Shown piece after piece: positions 50,424 to 62,132 of a stretch of DNA of 64,000 nucleotides. The translations under genes and the position numbers were made by a program. The notes beneath the pieces were generated by a model. The model was given only the letters and a program-made list of their open reading frames with translations. It was not told where the DNA came from and searched no databases. Positions within the stretch are counted from its first letter, which is position 1; each line of letters starts with the position of its first letter. The DNA is from Cinclus cinclus (taxonomy: Eukaryota > Chordata > Aves > Passeriformes > Cinclidae): assembly GCF_963662255.1 (NCBI RefSeq), contig NC_085048.1, positions 96,373,729 to 96,437,728 on the forward strand. Reading direction: 5' to 3'.

Positions 50424-50690
50424 AAGCTCCACAGGTAGGAAGGGTATTTCAGCTATTTCCTGGGAATACAGAGCACTTAGCTCCTAGATCAGGCTACAGG
50501 GAGTTGATAGCCAGGCACTGTAGATTACTGGAGGATGGTTTCTGGGTTCTTATCTAATATATCCTTTCTGGAAATCCAAGACTGGTCTTCTGTGCTTTGT
50601 CAGGGGGTCAGTTCCTTGGCTTTTCCACTCCGTTTGCTGGGTTTTAAGTTGGTCAAGCGCTGTCATGGATTTTCTCTCTTCATTCCTTAG

Positions 50691-50758
50691 TGTCCTGAAC
50701 CGCACCCCAGTGCACCTTGTCCATGAAATCATACTCGTGGATGACTTCAGTGATGACC
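50691..50758 (+). CDS. GALNT14: GALNT14 coding exon (probably exon 4): EIILVDDFS motif
   Basis: This 68-bp exon completes the Ser codon and encodes in-window residues 91-112 plus one base of a Pro codon. It reads VLNRTPVHLVH, then EIILVDDFSDD. The LVDD strand-loop, at 50734-50745, is a hallmark of GT-A glycosyltransferases and helps hold the uridine nucleotide (family knowledge). An N-R-T sequon is present at residues 93-95, followed by Pro, which usually reduces N-glycan use. The acceptor has a long pyrimidine tract ending TTAG. The donor is C|GTAAGT at 50759, close to consensus. Confidence 0.96.
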
Positions 50759-53256
50759 GTAAGTGACCCCTGCCCTGTTAAAAGCAAAGGGCCAAACAGC
50801 CTGGGAGAGACTGGGATTAGCACTGAGACAGGGGAGAGTTTGCTGGAGTGTAAGGAAATTTAAAGCTCTGTAGCTGTGAAGAGCAAACCCTGCTGTGCTG
50901 GGTTTGCATCACCACGTGTAGAATTCAAATTCCAGATGATCCAACCTCTCCTCACAAAAATAATGCAAGGAAAGTGCTTGGCAAATCATTTTTATGCCCA
51001 GCAGATGTGTATCGAATCTTTACACGGCAGTATTCCACCATGGCCGTGGTGTGTTTGATCTGGGTTTCAGCAGCAGCCAGAAGCAGTTCTGGGTTGACAC
51101 TACTGGAATTCCATGGGACCATGACACTCTGACCCTCTTGACCCTATCTATATGTTCTGCATTCGTTTATGTAGGTGGTCAGCAACTGTTTGATTTTTTT
51201 TTCACCTTCTTTTTCACATGTGGAAGAGGATTCCCTACATGGGTTTCCCATTTCTCAGGTGCACCATAAATAGCATTGTACACCACACAAACAGTCCACA
51301 TCCTCCTGCTGTTCCCTCCCAGTTATCAGCGTGACTCGAGGGAAGTCAATAGCTCTGGGCTCTGGTAGAAGGTAGCTGAAGCCCCAGGGGCTCCCAGGGA
51401 ACCACCCCAGCTAAAGACCTTTCCTAGTTTAGTGGGAGAGTTGAAGATCTAAGTGCTCAAAAATACTGTCTCAGGCATAAAAAGGATAATAAACTGGCTG
51501 AGTGGTCTGTGGCACTTAAGTTTCAAGGAGCTGCAAAATAAAGCTGTTTACTTGGAAATGTGAAAACAAAGCCAGATAGGTTTCTTTTAAGAAATGAATT
51601 TAGGCTTTCTTTTGGATGTTATAAATAGGCACTACCTCGGAGAGCATTAGGGAGAGATTTCACACAAGACCCACTTCTTGGCATTGACACCTCCCTGGGA
51701 CGTTGCGAAGCTTGGGGAAGGAGCTGCTGTGATTATGGTGAGTGCTGGAGCAGCTCCAGCACACAGGGCAGGCAGGCTGGACAAGTCTGGGAACTGGCAG
51801 AATCCCTGTGACAGGGAAGAAGAGCAGGTGCAGGGACTTGAGCTGCCCTGGAGAACAGCACAGCAGGATTTTTGGAGGGTGGAGGAAGTAAATGCTGGGT
51901 ATTTGGCTAAATAGGCAAAGCCTTTCCTTCCTGGAAGGAGGCAGCTTTGTAGGAACACAGCTCCCCTGTCCCAGTGTGCCAGGTGCTGTGAGCCAGAGAG
52001 AAGGAACAGGGCCAGGTCTTAACTCATCCCAGGGCACCAGAAGGGTGCCTATTTCCAATGTAACAGGGCAGCCCCTCAGCTACTCAGTGCTTCTCAGCTA
52101 TCTGACATCTTTGCTGTGATAGTCTGAGCCTGCTGGCATCTGCTCTGCATGCATTTACATAAAATACATGCATTTGCATAATGCACAACACACACATGGT
52201 CAGTTTTTTTTCTCTGCAACCCACCCCAAGCAATTAGTGCTTTTATCTCATGCCCAGTTGTGTCTTGTTTCTCACCTTGCTCTGCCTGCTGACTTGTTAT
52301 TCACTGGGATGCAGTTCTTCATCATGTGAGTTCCCACTATCCCCGGCAGATTTTCATTATGAGTCCATAGCCAAGCCCTGCCATTCTGCTCCCCTGTTCC
52401 AGCTCTATCCCTGAATTGTTAAGGGTATGGGTACAGTGATCTCTTGTTGACAGAGATTTCTGGAGCAGGTGAAAGTGCTGGGGAAATGGGGGAGAGGGGT
52501 GGGTTCAGGGTTTGGGCAGGGGGGATGGGGCACTCACCTCTGTGTTTGTAGTGCTGAGGAAGAGGAGGCAGAGAGTTTAGAGCTATGAACAGGTTGTGGA
52601 GGTCATAGTGTTTGTGTGTGTGTGGAGGTGGAGGAGGCTGTAATGGGTACAGCTGATATCTTCCACTTTGCTGGGAGAAATCTGTGTGAGGAGGGATCCT
52701 AGGGCTGCGTGTGGGGTTTTCAGGACCTCCCTAGCTCAGGTGTAGGTGTCTGTCAGGCCTTTCTGCCCCATGGAGCTTTTCCCCAGGGTGTGAGGAGCCC
52801 CCAGCTGCTCTCTTTGAGCATCTCTTTCTCCTTGCTGAAGGCTCAAGGCCACCACAGGAGGCTCTTGCCCTGCCAGGCAGACACGCATCAACAGCTTGTG
52901 CGTTACTTTGCAGCTACCAAAAATAGTCATTTGCATTAATGTGCAAAAATTTAGATTCTGACCTGAACCACAACTCTTCTATGCTGATTTTAGTGCATAA
53001 TTCAGCTGCTTTTAGTAAATCTGCTGATTTTACACTAGTTTTAAGAAAACTGCTGCTTTGCCCAGCCCAATTTATGCTTTGTGAGCTGAGGGCTAAGGCT
53101 GTTGTGACCCAGCAGTGCCATTGCCTTAACAGGCCAACAACCAGGCCAGGACAAGGTCCTCTCCCTGCTCCCAGTCTCTCCTAGGAGTCCCCATTTCTGC
53201 TGCCAGAGCTCCCAGGGGGGCTGTGGGTGACATCTCCTCCCTTTGTGTCTCCCAAG
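50759..53256 (+). other. GALNT14: Intron of ~2.5 kb
   Basis: Begins GTAAGT and ends CCCAAG, a less common AAG acceptor. It contains a 19-bp-period pair of octamer-like motifs at 52148-52182 and a short (TG)n run near 52611-52624. Nothing else stands out. Confidence 0.88.
52148..52182. repeat. Two tandem octamer-like units (19-bp period)
   Basis: CATGCATTTACATAA at 52148 and CATGCATTTGCATAA at 52167. The second contains ATTTGCAT, the reverse complement of the POU octamer ATGCAAAT; the first differs by one base. It may be a regulatory duplication or chance in AT-rich DNA. Confidence 0.6.
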
Positions 53257-53322
53257 CTGATGACTGCCGCTTGCTGGGCCAGCTCCCCAAGGTGAAGTGC
53301 CTGCGGAATGGACGGAGGGAAG
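53257..53322 (+). CDS. GALNT14: GALNT14 coding exon (probably exon 5): PKVKCLRN block
   Basis: This 66-bp exon completes the Pro codon and encodes in-window residues 114-134 plus the first base of a Gly codon: DDCRLLGQLPKVKCLRN, then GRRE. The PKVKCLRN segment is strongly conserved in the GALNT14/GALNT16 subgroup. The following GRREG is closer to the GALNT16 pattern (DRREG) than to human GALNT14 as I recall it. The acceptor is AAG at 53254-53256 after a CT-rich run. The donor is G|GTAAGA at 53323. The last G joins with GT of the next exon to make Gly. Confidence 0.95.
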
Positions 53323-55393
53323 GTAAGAGCTGCCTGCCCCCAACCCATGTGGGAAACACAGGTTTGGGAGGTGTGAGAGTGATGGAGCCAGGGGGAACCT
53401 CCATGGAGTGGTCAACAAGGAGGTCAGTGGCTCCTGGGAATAAGGGGGGCCCCTGATAAAAGAAAATGTGATAAAGAGCTGGGATTTGAAATGGATTTCC
53501 CTTCTCTCACTGAAGAAGATGGGACTATTAAGATATCCAGTGAGGCTCAGCTGTAGCTTATTAGCTAGAAAATTAGAACAGGCAAAACAAAGCCCCGGGT
53601 CTTATTTGTAAAGATGTTTGCTCTAATGAAAGGGAGAAGATCTGCTCCTGCTGTTTCTGTGGGATTTTTTTTTTTGTTTTTTAATAATTAATTATATTTG
53701 AGAGATTAAGAAGGGCTATATGGAGGATGAATGCATGTCCTACTGGGCTGCTGCTGGCAACCTTTTGAGACATCTTCCCATTCCCCATAGCCTGAGTGTG
53801 TGTGTTTCAAATCCTGGTGTGCAGTATTAGGATAACTGAAAACAAAGAAGTTTTTTGATGCTGGAAATCCAATGTGTGCATTCAGATCAGCGTTGGGTTG
53901 AGGAGACTGAGGAGTGGAGAAGGTTCTTTTCTCTGTGGATTCTTTCTGCAGGGGGTTTCAGTTCTGCAGGTCTGGTGACAGGGTGGCATCAGGCCCCATG
54001 GGTTTAAGAGATGTTCCAGCTTTGGCAGGAGATTAAGGGAGATCTCCATAGACCTGCAGCTCCTTCTCACCTTTCCCCGCTGTGTTATGGGGGTATGTGT
54101 GTGCTCATCTCCAGCAGATGATAGACCTGCAGCTATTGGTGGTGCATACCCTGTATATCCCTCACAATGTGGGGACTCAGCCTTACCTTTGCTGAGTACA
54201 TCACTTAAACTGTATACCCCAGGGTCTGCCAGGATTTGGGAAGGGCAGAGGTGGGTGAAGAAGAACATACTTAGGCACAGGATCTCAGAAGTCGCAGGGA
54301 GAGATACAGGGACAAGTCTGCATTGCAGGAGGAGACCTTGGCAAATGCTGGATGCTCCAGGCTTTGTTCAAGTGTTTTCTCTCCTGCTCAGAGGCTGTTC
54401 CTTAACCCATTTCCCCTAGGGAATTTTAGTATGAAAGTCAGTGATTTCCTGCATGAGCCTGATGTATGGCTGCTCCCTGAAATTCTGCCTCTATCTGTCC
54501 ATATGTTCCCTTGTATTGCCACTGTTTATCCTTCATAAAGAAGTTCAGCTCCTCTTGAGTCACCTGTGTTTTCTCCTGTTTGCCAACAAACCATCTCCTT
54601 TCTTATGCCATGGTTCCCTTGATCATCTACTGCAGGCAGAAGTGTTGGAAGCTGGTTAACCTGCCTAAGTAGGAACAGGCCATCTTTAAGAGCAGTGATC
54701 TTGCCCAAGAGTATAGTGAGAAATCCATGTGTGCAGCTGCTTTCCATGACCTCCCTCTGTTTTCATTTTTCTTTCTCAGAAATGCGTGCAGCAATCCATT
54801 CCCATCTCCAAATGATTCCAAATTCACCATCATGGCCCTGATAAGTCAAGCACCTTGAAAAGCCAGCTCTCTTTCCTTGGTGAAAAATGTTTTCCCATTA
54901 AGCTGCAGATAAGCAGTGCTCCCAGGGTAGGGGAGAGATCTGGGGGCCACTGGGACACAGAAGGGGTCACAGCAGGAAAATTTAGTAGTCTGAGAAAAGC
55001 TTAATTCTGGCACAAGATGTTCCCACCCTCAAGTCCTCCATCCCCTTCACCATTGCCTCACATCTGTGTTAGATTTGTTACCTGCAGAGGGTCATGAAAG
55101 CATTTTGAGTCATGTTTTGTCCCAGAAGGTGACAGCAGAACTAACTACGCAAACTACATATTGGCAGAAATGCCATAAATCAGTAACCTCGGTGGAGCCA
55201 TTTATTTATTTGGGAATCTTAGGAAATGCTTGGCATACCTGTGGCACTGGAAAGGAGACAATGAACCTGGGCCATACTTAGATTTTATTTGGGTGGGATT
55301 TAGGCAGTTTAAAACAGAGAAGGACGAGTGGAGGAGGATGGGGATATTATCCAGCCATCTAGGCAGCAGCTGACATGGCATATTCCTGGACAG
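53323..55393 (+). other. GALNT14: Intron of ~2.1 kb
   Basis: Begins GTAAGA and ends GGACAG. The acceptor's pyrimidine tract is short and interrupted, the weakest after that of the first visible exon. An AT-rich stretch lies at about 53668-53710. No repeat family or gene was recognised. Confidence 0.88.
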
Positions 55394-55515
55394 GTCTGAT
55401 CCGGTCCCGAATCCGAGGGGCAGACGTGGCAAAAGCAGGTGTCCTGACCTTCCTGGACAGTCACTGTGAGGTGAATAAGGACTGGCTGCTCCCTCTGCTG
55501 CAGAGGATCAAAGAG
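55394..55515 (+). CDS. GALNT14: GALNT14 coding exon (probably exon 6): DSH metal-binding motif
   Basis: This 122-bp exon encodes in-window residues 136-175: [15 protein letters not shown], then [16 protein letters not shown], then LPLLQRIKE. The Asp-Ser-His triplet at 55456-55464 (residues 156-158) is the DXH motif that binds the catalytic manganese and the UDP-GalNAc diphosphate in GT27 enzymes. Both metal ligands are intact; the third His is encoded beyond the window. The RSRIRGAD block upstream is also family-conserved. The exon ends on a codon boundary (GAG|GTGAGT). Confidence 0.97.
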
Positions 55516-58500
55516 GTGAGTGCTCCTGTGAGACCAGAGTCACCCTGAGGGGATGCATCCCCGATGTCCCCCCTCTTCATCTCAGTGGGTATGACCATCC
55601 AGCCATAACCAGCTGCATGCAAACATCTAAGTAAGGGTACAAATAAGCCTTTTGGGGTGCAAAGTGGCCTTTTCTGGTCTTCCTCCACCCAGCAGGCAGG
55701 TGGTGTGTCTGTGTGACTGGGGGAGCATGTGGGTGGGTGGGACAAGGTGTCTCCCAGGGTAGTGGGACTCTAACTGGCAAGCACAGGTTGAGTGGTGATA
55801 GGGGAATATGTGGGCAGTGCTCCAGCAGAGATTTTAATTAGGCTCATGTAAAATGCTCAGTGATGATGATTTAAGGGAGTAACGGCTCCTTGAATAGGGG
55901 CCGAATTTAATTTCATGCAAATTAAGCGCTAATAAATTGATTTAATAGGATTTAAATTCTGCTGATTTCAGAGCAGACAATGACATTCACCTTTCTCTGG
56001 CAGCGACTCTCTTGCCAGACGTGCACACAGAGGTTGCTGGTGCCTTGTCACTCAAGTCAGGGGATCTCTGTGCCCATGACCTGCTGGCAGCAGAGTACAG
56101 GGATTGAAGCCTTCAGCTTTGGTGCAGATGCACCGTCCTTTCCTTTCACTGTGACTTGCTCATTCACCCTTGCTACACTTCTGGCTCCTGATAGCTCATG
56201 TTAATTACTCAGCAATTTTAAAACTACTGAGTTGCATTGACATAAGGGCAGCTGAGGAGCAAGGGCAGACTGAGGTGGTCGGTCATGGAAAGACCTGGCT
56301 GGCTGGTGTTCACAGTGTCTCTCACCTAAGGCATCCTGCTTTTCATGCCTGCAGATGTGATAGCTGTGATGGGCTGTGCATCCCCTCTGTGTGTCAGCAA
56401 TGGGACTGGGGGAAGGGGGACACAGCACCGGGTCAGGCCCCTCTACGTGCGCAAGGGCAGTCGGTGCTGCTGGTGTTTGTAGCACAGCCAGTGCTGGAGA
56501 GGTCCCAACCTCGGTTTGCAGGCTGGGCCACAGAGCTGCTGATAGATGGTAATGTAATGAAAATGGTCTTTTCATATCATTGATTGTGGCTCCGGGAGAG
56601 TTATGAGAACACAATGCTGTGATATCCCACTGGAGCGTCATAGCTGGCTTGTCCAGGGTGGGATTCACTACTAAACTTTACAGCATCACTTGTTCCTCTG
56701 GGCTTTTTAAAGGCAGGCATTCCTTGCTTTTTGCCAAAGCCCTGCTTGTACTTCAGTGAGGACTATCCAGAGTAATTGCCTCTTTCCCAGGCAGAGCTTT
56801 TAATGTGTTTTGTGTCAGGAGAAGGGCAGCAAAGGCAGCAGGATTGGGGCTGGCAGATCTGCTTTCCCACACAGTTCCTGGACAGTGCCCCACGTGCTGT
56901 ATCCATGGGGTAGGTGAGTGTGAATGCTGTGTACAACATCACCATAGGAGTTTCAGCACCCTGTGGTCTGAATGCAGCATCAAACACACACATCACCTCT
57001 GTGAACTCTTCTGGATTGAATCTTTCCCCAGCTGGACATAAGGTGGTCTGTAAGCTTGTAGTGTTGGTCATGCTGCCCTGACCTTGCCCACTATTTTGCA
57101 GCCTCAGGCAGCAGGGGAGATGTACTACAAGGAATGTTGAGGAACCTGCAAAGCTAGAGGGGTCCTGCTTGCCTGCTTTTTAACTGCTCACAGAAGCTGC
57201 AGGATAAAGGCAGAGTCCTCAGTCTCCTTCTGCCAGCCCCACCGTACCCATCCTTGCCTGCCGGGTTAAAGTATTGATCAGTGAAGTGTATGAAATGTTA
57301 CTGCTGCCACCTTCAGGCTGTGCTCTAGAGATGGGCTCCCTGTCCAACTGCTCCATGAGGATCAGATGCCTAGGAAGAGCATTTTCTCACTGTTGCTCCC
57401 AGGGACAGTCTGTTTTGAGCTAATGCCATTTAAATTCCAAGCAAATGAGCAGTGAGTGCCTCAAGCACACCCACCATTTTTGCCAGCACAGTCCAGCCAC
57501 CTTGTGCTTTTTTTTCTCTTATTTTCTCAGCCAGAGCAGCTATTCCTGCCACTTTCCATGGTGGGAAGTGCCAGACCCCATGTGTGCCACCATGCACCCG
57601 TGTAGAGGTGCCCCTCAGGCTCTACCTTGAGCTTTCCCAGCTGCTGATGGTTTTCCCTCTGAGGCTGATGCTCGCTGGTGGATGTGGGCAGCATGTAACC
57701 AGCATATGGATTGGAAACAAGCAGGAAGAGCAAGTGATGGAGTGTGGGGGAAAGAGAAATAGTCTGGGGGATCTCAGCCCTGTGCCTGGGAGGCTGCCTG
57801 TCTCAGGGAGCAGCAGTGATGGTCAGTTTGCAAACACGTGGTTGAGAGTGTGAGCCTGGGCTCTCACTTTTACTTATGGAACAAATATCTCTAAAGCCAT
57901 TAATACCCACATTAATGCTTTAAAACCCACCATTTCAACTGAGTAACTTTTCTAAAAATGTAATTATCCATCCCGAGGTATTTTTACAGTATGACTCAAC
58001 AAGCTCACCCCAAAACTGGGTTTGTAAACGGCACTGGGATAAACCAATGAATGGTGACCCCCTGCTCCCAGCTCAAATACCCCCCAGTCTAGTGCTTTCC
58101 TGGGAGAAAGAAGACACATGATGGGCAGCCCACCTAATCTTTGCCTAATCCTGCTGTGGGGCCAGAGGAGCAACTTTGACCATTTATGTTAACCATTATA
58201 AGGTCAGGATGTAGAGGCTAAGAGCCAAACTGCAGCCAAAGTCCTTCTCTAAGGCTGAAATGTATCTGTTATCTTCAGGACCATTTTCTGAACTTTTTCC
58301 TCTTGGTTTAAATCCATACATTGGTGTGCTTGAGAAGTGCATTGCAGAAATGAATTCTCAGGTTTGTGAGAGAGAACTGAAGGTTTGGGGTTTTTTAATA
58401 TTAACATACCCTGGTATGGGTGGGTATCAAAAAAGCCCAGAAGGATAAAGCTGCCTATAATAAGATCTGGTGCTCAGCCCAAAATAAATCATAGCAACAG

Positions 58501-59896
58501 CGCTGTGCTCTTGAGCATGCCGTGCTTTTCTTTTTGAGGGTCAGAGAGACCTTCATGAAAGCTGAGTAAATATAAATGTTCCCAGGACATGGCAGAGAAA
58601 GTGAGGCAGAGAGAAGACAACACTGCTCAAGGTTAGTATTTTGCAGCACTGCACTCAGCCCAGGTGGGAAGGAGGTCTTCTTACAAGAAGTCGTGCCGTG
58701 CAGTGAGTAGTAGCAGTGGAATTGAGTGTCAGCCATCTACAGGTGCTGACCTGTAAGATGCTTGAGGGGCAGATTTTAAACGAGTGGATGCAATCCTTTC
58801 CCTGCAATGCTCAGCACACAAAGCAGTTGCTTTACTTAAAACCTTCCCCCAGCCTCAGGCAATTAAAGGATGCTTGGCTGTGGCCACTGAGCTGTGGCAG
58901 CTTGGGGGGCACTGCGCAGCAGCCAAGATGGATTTGGTGGGTTCGAAAGTCTCATCATGCTTGGATGTGGCTTGTGTTTCTCCTGTGCAGTACAGAGGTG
59001 CAGCAGACCTTGCCCTTTCAGTGTGGTGTTTGACTCTCAGAAAGTAATAGTGAGACCCCTGGCTTGACCCTGTTATGGAAATACCAAGTATTTGTCGTGC
59101 TCAATTGGAAAATCAGCTCTAGTCCAGCTCTCAGCTCATGGCCTTTGGTTACTTCTTCCTACAGCTGCATTTGAATACTTCTTTGTCAGGACTAATTTCT
59201 AAAACAAAGTCTTTCCCCAGTGAGAGAGCAAGCCCGAGTGTGCTCAGATGCTTTGCTTTGTATAGCTGTGAAAAACAATTTGATCTGGTGAGGGTAAAAC
59301 CTTGAAGTTTGAGCTATAATTGGAGTTTGGGATTTTTGAAAAGAAAAAGGGAGATAAGAAACCAGTCAAAGCTGTCAGAGTCTCTTCCTCCTGTAGATAT
59401 TTCTGTTCATAACTGTTTGTATAATCTCTTTGCCCATAACAAGATGTTAATTAAATCACCACCAACTATTTTGAATAAATCAGGTCTTTCTTTTTTAACC
59501 CTTTCACAACTTTGGCAAAACTAACTGTACTGCCATAATTTGTGCATTTAAAAAAATACCCATATTTAAGCTATTTGGCTGTGTTTTTCCTCTGTCATTT
59601 CAATTGCCTGTTTGTCACTTGACTTCTAAAACCCTGTTAAAAGTATTTAAGGGAGGTGATAGTGGAATATTTTGGTGAATTTTTCAAAAGGCAGAAGGAG
59701 CTTTGCACCCTGCCCAGCTGGGTGCCAAGTGCAGGCACAGTCTGAGGATGAGGAGACAGTGAGGGGCACTCGTCCCTGGCAAAACTGAATGACACCAATG
59801 TTTCCAGCCATTTGGTGTCTCCAGGAGTTTGGAGTCCCTTGCCCAGTTTGAATGGTGTCATCTGAAGTCGTGGGTATTTTTACTTCTGCTTTGCAG
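55516..59896 (+). other. GALNT14: Intron of ~4.4 kb
   Basis: Begins GTGAGT and ends TTGCAG after a good pyrimidine tract. A compact AT-rich island at 55850-55990 carries a perfect ATGCAAAT octamer and several ATTA/TAAT cores. A second AT-rich stretch at about 57868-57970 is weaker. The rest is ordinary intron. Confidence 0.88.
55850..55990. promoter_or_regulatory. Candidate enhancer with perfect POU octamer
   Basis: ATGCAAAT at 55915-55922 is followed immediately by TAAGCGCTAATAAATTG and TTTAATAGG, giving several TAAT/ATTA cores within 40 bp. It starts about 335 bp after the DSH exon. The dense, clean motif set is unlike the flanking intron. Confidence 0.33.
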
Positions 59897-59984
59897 GATC
59901 CCACTCGAGTGGTCAGTCCCATTATCGACATCATCAACCTGGACACTTTTGCCTACGTGGCAGCTTCCTCAGACCTCAGAGGAG
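59897..59984 (+). CDS. GALNT14: GALNT14 coding exon (probably exon 7): [12 protein letters not shown] block
   Basis: This 88-bp exon encodes in-window residues 176-204 plus one base of a Gly codon: [18 protein letters not shown], then [18 protein letters not shown] is a family-wide catalytic-domain strand. INLDTF is GALNT14-like, while VVSP and AASSDLRGG are closer to GALNT16 as recalled. The exon starts in phase 0 after TTGCAG and ends G|GTAAGT at 59985. Confidence 0.96.
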
Positions 59985-60648
59985 GTAAGTCCAAGCTTTG
60001 TGCATGTCCTGTGGGCATCCATTCCACGGTGGGAATGTGCACTGGCCTTTGCACTACACCTCTACTGCCTTCTGCAGTCTTCTGCTGCCTCACAAAAAAG
60101 CACATTAACACTGCTCAGTGCTCCTGCTGGCTGCTCTCAGGCTACTCCTCACACAGGTAGGTGTGGTGGGAGGAATGCGCTTGCTACAGCGGATGAGGCG
60201 GTCAAGCAGGAAAGAAGGGTCACAGAAAAACCACCCTGGGCAGCACTGGAAGTGACAGGAGGAGATGGGAGATGTCTGGGCAGCAACTGGAGGATGCAAG
60301 TGTAGTCCTTATTAGTATGCCTGTGCTATTTGTAGCACACAGCATCCATCAGAGTGTGCTTCTGTGTGCACAGGGGGACTAGGTTTCAGCAGCAGCTTTA
60401 ATTCTGACTTTTCCTGCCTTTGGAGCACTTGATTTTGAAATTGTAATGCAATGTATTGTTTCTTGTTCATATGTAGCAGTAAAATATGTTAGGCATTGGA
60501 CTTTTCTCTCAAGTGCTGCATCTCTGTGGCTTAAGTAATTTGAAAGTAGGGAAAATGTTCCATCAAACGCAGCTTCTGCAGCCTGCATTGCCTCCTAATC
60601 CGTATCAATTTCTAATTTGCCCATGGCACTTCTCTACTCTGGTTTTAG
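59985..60648 (+). other. GALNT14: Short intron of 664 bp
   Basis: This is the shortest intron in the window. It begins GTAAGT and ends GTTTTAG with a good pyrimidine tract. If retained, the coding frame would stay open to a stop at about 60160. No repeat or regulatory motif stands out. Confidence 0.9.
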
Positions 60649-60733
60649 GTTTTGACTGGAGTCTGCATTTCAAATGGGAGCAGCTTTCCCCAGAGCAGAA
60701 AGCCAAACGACTTGATCCCACCGAGCCCATTAA
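60649..60733 (+). CDS. GALNT14: GALNT14 coding exon (probably exon 8): [13 protein letters not shown] block
   Basis: This 85-bp exon completes the Gly codon and encodes in-window residues 206-232 plus two bases of a Lys codon: [17 protein letters not shown], then [19 protein letters not shown] is a near-invariant GT27 signature. The QLSPEQKA...RLDPTEPI run is specific to GALNT14 in my recollection, against a different segment in GALNT16 and GALNT2. The donor AA|GTAAGT at 60734 is strong. Confidence 0.97.
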
Positions 60734-62132
60734 GTAAGTCAGGAGGGGGAAGAAGGCACCTGAGTAACGTGGGGCAGGACAGGATTCTCATGTGACCTCA
60801 TGTGTGTCCCCATGCACCATAGCAGTGTGCAATCTCTTCCAGGACAGCTCTGAACTTCTAGTACCTCTAGCGAGCTCCTGGCTAGCCTGGGTTTTGCAGT
60901 GCAGCTTCACCTTCCAACACTGGAGCCTGGGAGTGCCACAAAGATAGAAGGGGTGTATTTATGGTTACTGGGGTTTTGGTTGTGCTAAGGATTATGGTTA
61001 GGGAAAAAGCCCAGTGCTGTAGACAACTGCTTCTCTCAGTTCAGCTAGCACTTAAAAATAAGGCAGTGTCCTCAGCCCACATGATAAACTTGGTGTCTAG
61101 TCCAGCCTCCCCAGATCAGCACTGCTCTTCTGGACCTCACTGAAGGTTCCTCAAAAACTGGGATGCGCAGGAGAGGGAGCAAAGCTGAATAGGAGGGGAG
61201 GTGCCATCTGTCCTCATGCCATGGCATGGAGGGCGTCCTTCATTCTGCTGGAAATCTCTGCTGGAAGCAAGCCTGCTGCTGGTGTGTGCAGCCTCAGCCA
61301 GATGTGAGGTGTGGAGGACACCAGGCATTGGAAGAAGCTCATGGCCTCAGAATGTTCCCAGGGGAGAAAAGCGCTGCTTCTCCTTAGGATGCTGCTGTTA
61401 ATAGGAGCTCTCACTGGCTTCCCAAAGGCTGGTCTTGCATTCCTGATCACTCTGCAATGTAGGGCACAGTGGAGATTAGCCTGGGCACAGGAGTCACCTC
61501 AGCTCCTCCCAGGCTTCTGCTGAGGCATCCACACTGTCTCCAACTGAATGAAGATGGGACTTGTGCCAGCAAACAGCAAGTCTCCTCAAGCTATCTTCTG
61601 GGTCTTCCCTCCCCTCCTCCACAGGCCTTCTCTGTGCAGTTTTCTTAGCTAATCCAAAGAAAAAAAAATAACCCTGGTTTGAAATAAAGATCACACAGCT
61701 AGTAATGGCTTTTAAAAAGCCCTTCTGAATTGGCTCTGCCTTCCTCTCCCCAGTAGAATGGTGCTCTTAAATAGGCTGGCTCCAGGCAAAAAGCCCGTCT
61801 GAGTGAATAACCCCCCGAGTGCTAAGTGCATTTTTGATGCTGAAGCCTACAATCAGGGCTGTCAACTTTGGGCTTGTAGGAGTTGTGCTGACGGGTGCAT
61901 TAGCCAGTCATTAAATGCCAGGCAATTTATGATTGACGGCAAAACACCAAGGTGGCTGAAGGAAGGGCTCAGACACATTTTGAGGTGTTTTGTCCTTTTT
62001 TTGGTGAGAAGGTGATACATAGGTAACATCCTGGTTATGGAAGAGGAGGCAAAGTGGAAGGGCTACTTCTGTGCATCCAGGTGCTGCAGCAGTGCTTGAG
62101 AGTGTGTCCTCTTCTCCTTGTCCATTCTTCAG
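60734..62132 (+). other. GALNT14: Intron of ~1.4 kb
   Basis: Begins GTAAGT and ends TTCTTCAG after a strong pyrimidine tract. Nothing beyond normal intron sequence was seen. A short stretch near 61095-61135 faintly resembles reverse-oriented CR1 but is too diverged to call. Confidence 0.88.

Larger units (their letters stand above)
42195..50690 (+). other. GALNT14: Intron of ~8.5 kb
   Basis: Begins GTAAGA and ends TTAG at 50687-50690. It contains adjacent short tandem duplications (44431-44564), a ~63-bp repeat present twice (46774-46836 and 49903-49964), a sense-oriented CR1 3' end (about 49090-49280), an AT-rich candidate regulatory island (48541-48655), an AAT/AAC-rich microsatellite (50031-50048) and a G-rich tract (50394-50423) about 270 bp before the next exon. 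No coding exon was recognised. Confidence 0.85.

Noticed and set aside
59985..60160. Retained-intron extension of the NLDTF exon
   Set aside because: The frame stays open by chance for about 58 codons, but both splice sites are strong and no poly(A) signal follows closely.
61095..61135. Possible antisense CR1 fragment
   Set aside because: Only a short CTAGTCCAGCCTCC-like stretch matches, with no flanking CR1 structure or tail.
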